Source: an uncultured Bacteroidales bacterium
GTDB lineage: Bacteria; Bacteroidota; Bacteroidia; Bacteroidales; Bacteroidaceae
NCBI GenBank assembly: GCA_902803195.1
Contig: CADCOX010000193.1
Span: forward strand, 1 to 5,381
Length of the DNA: 5,381 nucleotides
Direction of reading: 5' to 3'
The translations under genes were made by a program, and so were the position numbers. Shown piece after piece: positions 3,697 to 5,381 of this stretch (the first letter of the stretch is position 1; each line of letters begins with the position of its first letter). Below the pieces are notes generated by a model that was not told the origin of the DNA, did not search any database, and saw only the letters and a list, made by a program, of their open reading frames with translations.

Positions 3697-5381
3697 ATGA
3701 ACGATAACAATACTTCAAAGGTAACAGCTCCCTCCCAAACAGGGAGGGCGGTGGGAGAGTCCGATACTCGCGGCCTTTCCTTCATCGAACAGAAAGTGAT
3801 TAACGACCTCGCTGAGGGCAAGAATGGCGGCCGCCTACAAACGCGCTTCCCGCCCGAACCTAATGGTTACCTGCATATCGGTCATGCCAAGGCTATTGCG
3901 CTAGACTTCGGTCTTGCCAAGAAATACGGCGGCGAGTGCAACCTGCGCTTCGACGATACCAACCCCCAGAAGGAGGATACCGAGTACGTCAACGCCATCG
4001 AGCAGGACATCCGCTGGCTAGGCTTCGAGTGGGCCAATATCTACTACGCTTCGGACTACTTCCAGCAGTTGTGGGACTTCGCCGTATGGCTCATCAAGCA
4101 AGGCCGCGCCTATGTGGACGAGCAGAGCGCCGAGGTGATTGCCCAGCAGAAGGGCACGACTACGTCGCCGGGCACCAACAGCCCCTTCCGCGACCGCCCC
4201 GTCGAGGAAAACCTGCGCCTGTTTGAGTTCATGAACAGCGGCCAATGTGAGCCTGGGACGTTGGTGCTACGTGCCAAGATTGACATGGCGCACCCCAACA
4301 TGCTCTTCCGCGACCCGCTCATCTACCGCGTGCTGAACATCCCGCATTGGCGCACGGGCTCGGAATGGAATGCCTACCCGATGTACGACTTCACGCACGG
4401 GCAGAGCGACTACCTCGAGGGCGTTACCCACTCGTGGTGCACGCTGGAGTTCGTGGAGCATCGCCCCTTGTACGACCTGTTTGTCACTTGGATGAAGGAG
4501 TGGCGCGGAGAGACTGACAACATCGAGGATAACCGCCCCCGTCAGACCGAGTTCAACAAGCTGAACCTCAACTATACGCTCATGTCGAAGCGCAACTTGT
4601 TGGCGCTGGTCAAGAACGGCTTCGTGAGCGGTTGGGATGACCCCCGCATGCCGACTATTTGCGCCTTCCGTCGTCGCGGCTATTCGCCCGAGAGCATCGT
4701 TAACTTCATCGACAAGATTGGCTATACGACCTACGACGCCCTTAATGACTTCGCCCTTTTGGAGAGTGCAGTGCGTGAGGACCTTAACCAACGCGCTACG
4801 CGTGTCTCAGCCGTCGTGAACCCCGTGAAGCTCGTCATCACCAACTACCCCGAGGGGCAGGTTGAAGAGTTGGAGGCCCTGAACAACCCCGAACGCCCCG
4901 AGGATGGCACGCACACGATTGAGTTCTCGCGTGAGTTGTGGATTGAGCGTGACGACTTCCAGCCCGTGGCCGAGAAGAAGTTCATGCGTCTGGCTCCTGG
5001 CAAGGAGGTGCGACTGAAGAATGCTTACATCATCAAGTGCAACGAGGAGGGCGAACACCCCTTCGATGTGGATGCCGAGGGCAACGTCACGTGCATCTAC
5101 GCGACTTACGACCCCGAGACGCGCAGCGGCCAGCCTGGTGCCGACCGCAAGATTAAGGGCAAGACACTCCATTGGCTCAGTTGCGGCCATTGTCTGCCCG
5201 CCGAGGTGCGCATGTACGAGCGCCTTTGGCAAGTGGAGAACCCGCGCGACGAGTTGGCCAGCCTACAGAACGAGGGCCTTTCGGCCATCGATGCGATGAA
5301 GCAGATGATGAACCCCGACTCGCTGAACGTGCTCACGAATTGCTTCGTTGAGAAATTCGTGCAGGACATGCCCGCCTTGAC
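3697..5381 (+). CDS. glnS: Glutaminyl-tRNA synthetase (3' end missing)
   Basis: This cytoplasmic class I synthetase charges tRNA(Gln) with glutamine using ATP. The window shows 561 residues; comparison with the E. coli enzyme suggests roughly 35-40 C-terminal residues are cut off by the window edge. The nucleotide-binding fold shows RFPPEPNGYLHIGHAKA with HIGH at residues 60-63, LRFDDTNP soon after, YPMYDFTH at 227-234, and the KMSKS-type loop as LMSKRN (MSK at 296-298). The two-barrel anticodon-binding part follows (from about 350), including NPVKLVITNY and GKEVRLKNAY. A short insert after ENPRDELA relative to E. coli matches what I recall of Bacteroidales enzymes. The ATG at 3697, after an AT-rich stretch, is the only in-frame ATG before the conserved core. 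It makes the N-terminus about 20 residues longer than in E. coli, and residues 11-21 are encoded by a palindromic repeat. A GTG at 3751 is a less likely alternative start. Confidence 0.97.
   Translation, partial: MNDNNTSKVTAPSQTGRAVGESDTRGLSFIEQKVINDLAEGKNGGRLQTRFPPEPNGYLHIGHAKAIALDFGLAKKYGGECNLRFDDTNPQKEDTEYVNAIEQDIRWLGFEWANIYYASDYFQQLWDFAVWLIKQGRAYVDEQSAEVIAQQKGTTTSPGTNSPFRDRPVEENLRLFEFMNSGQCEPGTLVLRAKIDMAHPNMLFRDPLIYRVLNIPHWRTGSEWNAYPMYDFTHGQSDYLEGVTHSWCTLEFVEHRPLYDLFVTWMKEWRGETDNIEDNRPRQTEFNKLNLNYTLMSKRNLLALVKNGFVSGWDDPRMPTICAFRRRGYSPESIVNFIDKIGYTTYDALNDFALLESAVREDLNQRATRVSAVVNPVKLVITNYPEGQVEELEALNNPERPEDGTHTIEFSRELWIERDDFQPVAEKKFMRLAPGKEVRLKNAYIIKCNEEGEHPFDVDAEGNVTCIYATYDPETRSGQPGADRKIKGKTLHWLSCGHCLPAEVRMYERLWQVENPRDELASLQNEGLSAIDAMKQMMNPDSLNVLTNCFVEKFVQDMPAL
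3728..3759 (+). repeat. GC-rich palindromic element inside the start of glnS
   Basis: CCCTCCC (3730-3736) and GGGAGGG (3742-3748) form a perfect 7-bp hairpin with loop AAACA, followed by the GTGGGAGAG tail that also ends the intergenic copy near 3568. If translation starts at 3697 the element encodes residues A11-E21 of GlnRS, a segment absent from the E. coli enzyme. A hairpin this close to the start codon could affect translation. Confidence 0.6.

Noticed and set aside
3751..3753. GTG as the real glnS start, which would leave the palindromic element mostly outside the gene
   Set aside because: The ATG at 3697 is in frame, follows a typical AT-rich upstream stretch and has no intervening stop. 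The GTG lies inside the hairpin element's tail. It remains a possible but weaker alternative.
4267..5232. Two minus-strand open frames opposite glnS (4267-4791 and 4807-5232)
   Set aside because: They oppose a highly conserved synthetase gene and show no recognisable domain; GC-rich codon use in glnS keeps the opposite strand free of stops.

Overview
The window looks like chromosomal DNA of a Bacteroidales bacterium (phylum Bacteroidota) with moderately high GC. Four things support this: a BlaI-type repressor paired with an M56 peptidase that carries TonB-type C-terminal parts; a Bacteroidota-style promoter element (TACCTTTG, fitting TAnnTTTG); start codons without a clear Shine-Dalgarno sequence; and a GlnRS with Bacteroidales-like signature segments. 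I cannot name the genus from this sequence alone.

Layout, all genes on the + strand. (1) 16-399 and 433-2277 form a two-gene unit: a BlaI/MecI-family winged-helix repressor and a membrane M56 (BlaR1/MecR1-type) metallopeptidase. Instead of a penicillin-sensing domain, the peptidase has two TonB-receptor-plug-like repeats and a TonB C-terminal-like domain. A GC-rich hairpin at 2345-2376 probably ends this transcript. (2) 2278-2876 is about 600 bases of non-coding DNA dominated by repeats: a degenerate 22-base repeat across the peptidase stop codon, a second unrelated 22-base tandem array ending in a perfect 14-base palindrome, and six scattered AAACGAAAG-like motifs around and inside the leader of the next gene. 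A promoter -7 element lies among them. (3) 2877-3494 encodes riboflavin synthase alpha chain (ribE). No FMN riboswitch is visible. (4) 3495-3696 is a second non-coding stretch with an 8-bp inverted repeat and a GC-rich palindromic element. (5) 3697-5381 is glutaminyl-tRNA synthetase (glnS), cut by the window end. A related copy of the palindromic element lies inside its first 25 codons.

The repressor and peptidase presumably work as a sense-and-derepress pair: a signal outside the membrane activates the peptidase, which inactivates the repressor. The ligand and the regulated genes are not visible here. ribE and glnS are housekeeping genes with no functional link to that pair. The most interesting material is the fusion architecture of the peptidase and the density of short palindromic or tandem repeats in the gaps, including one that appears to have become coding sequence in glnS. 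No complete new system can be demonstrated from this window.
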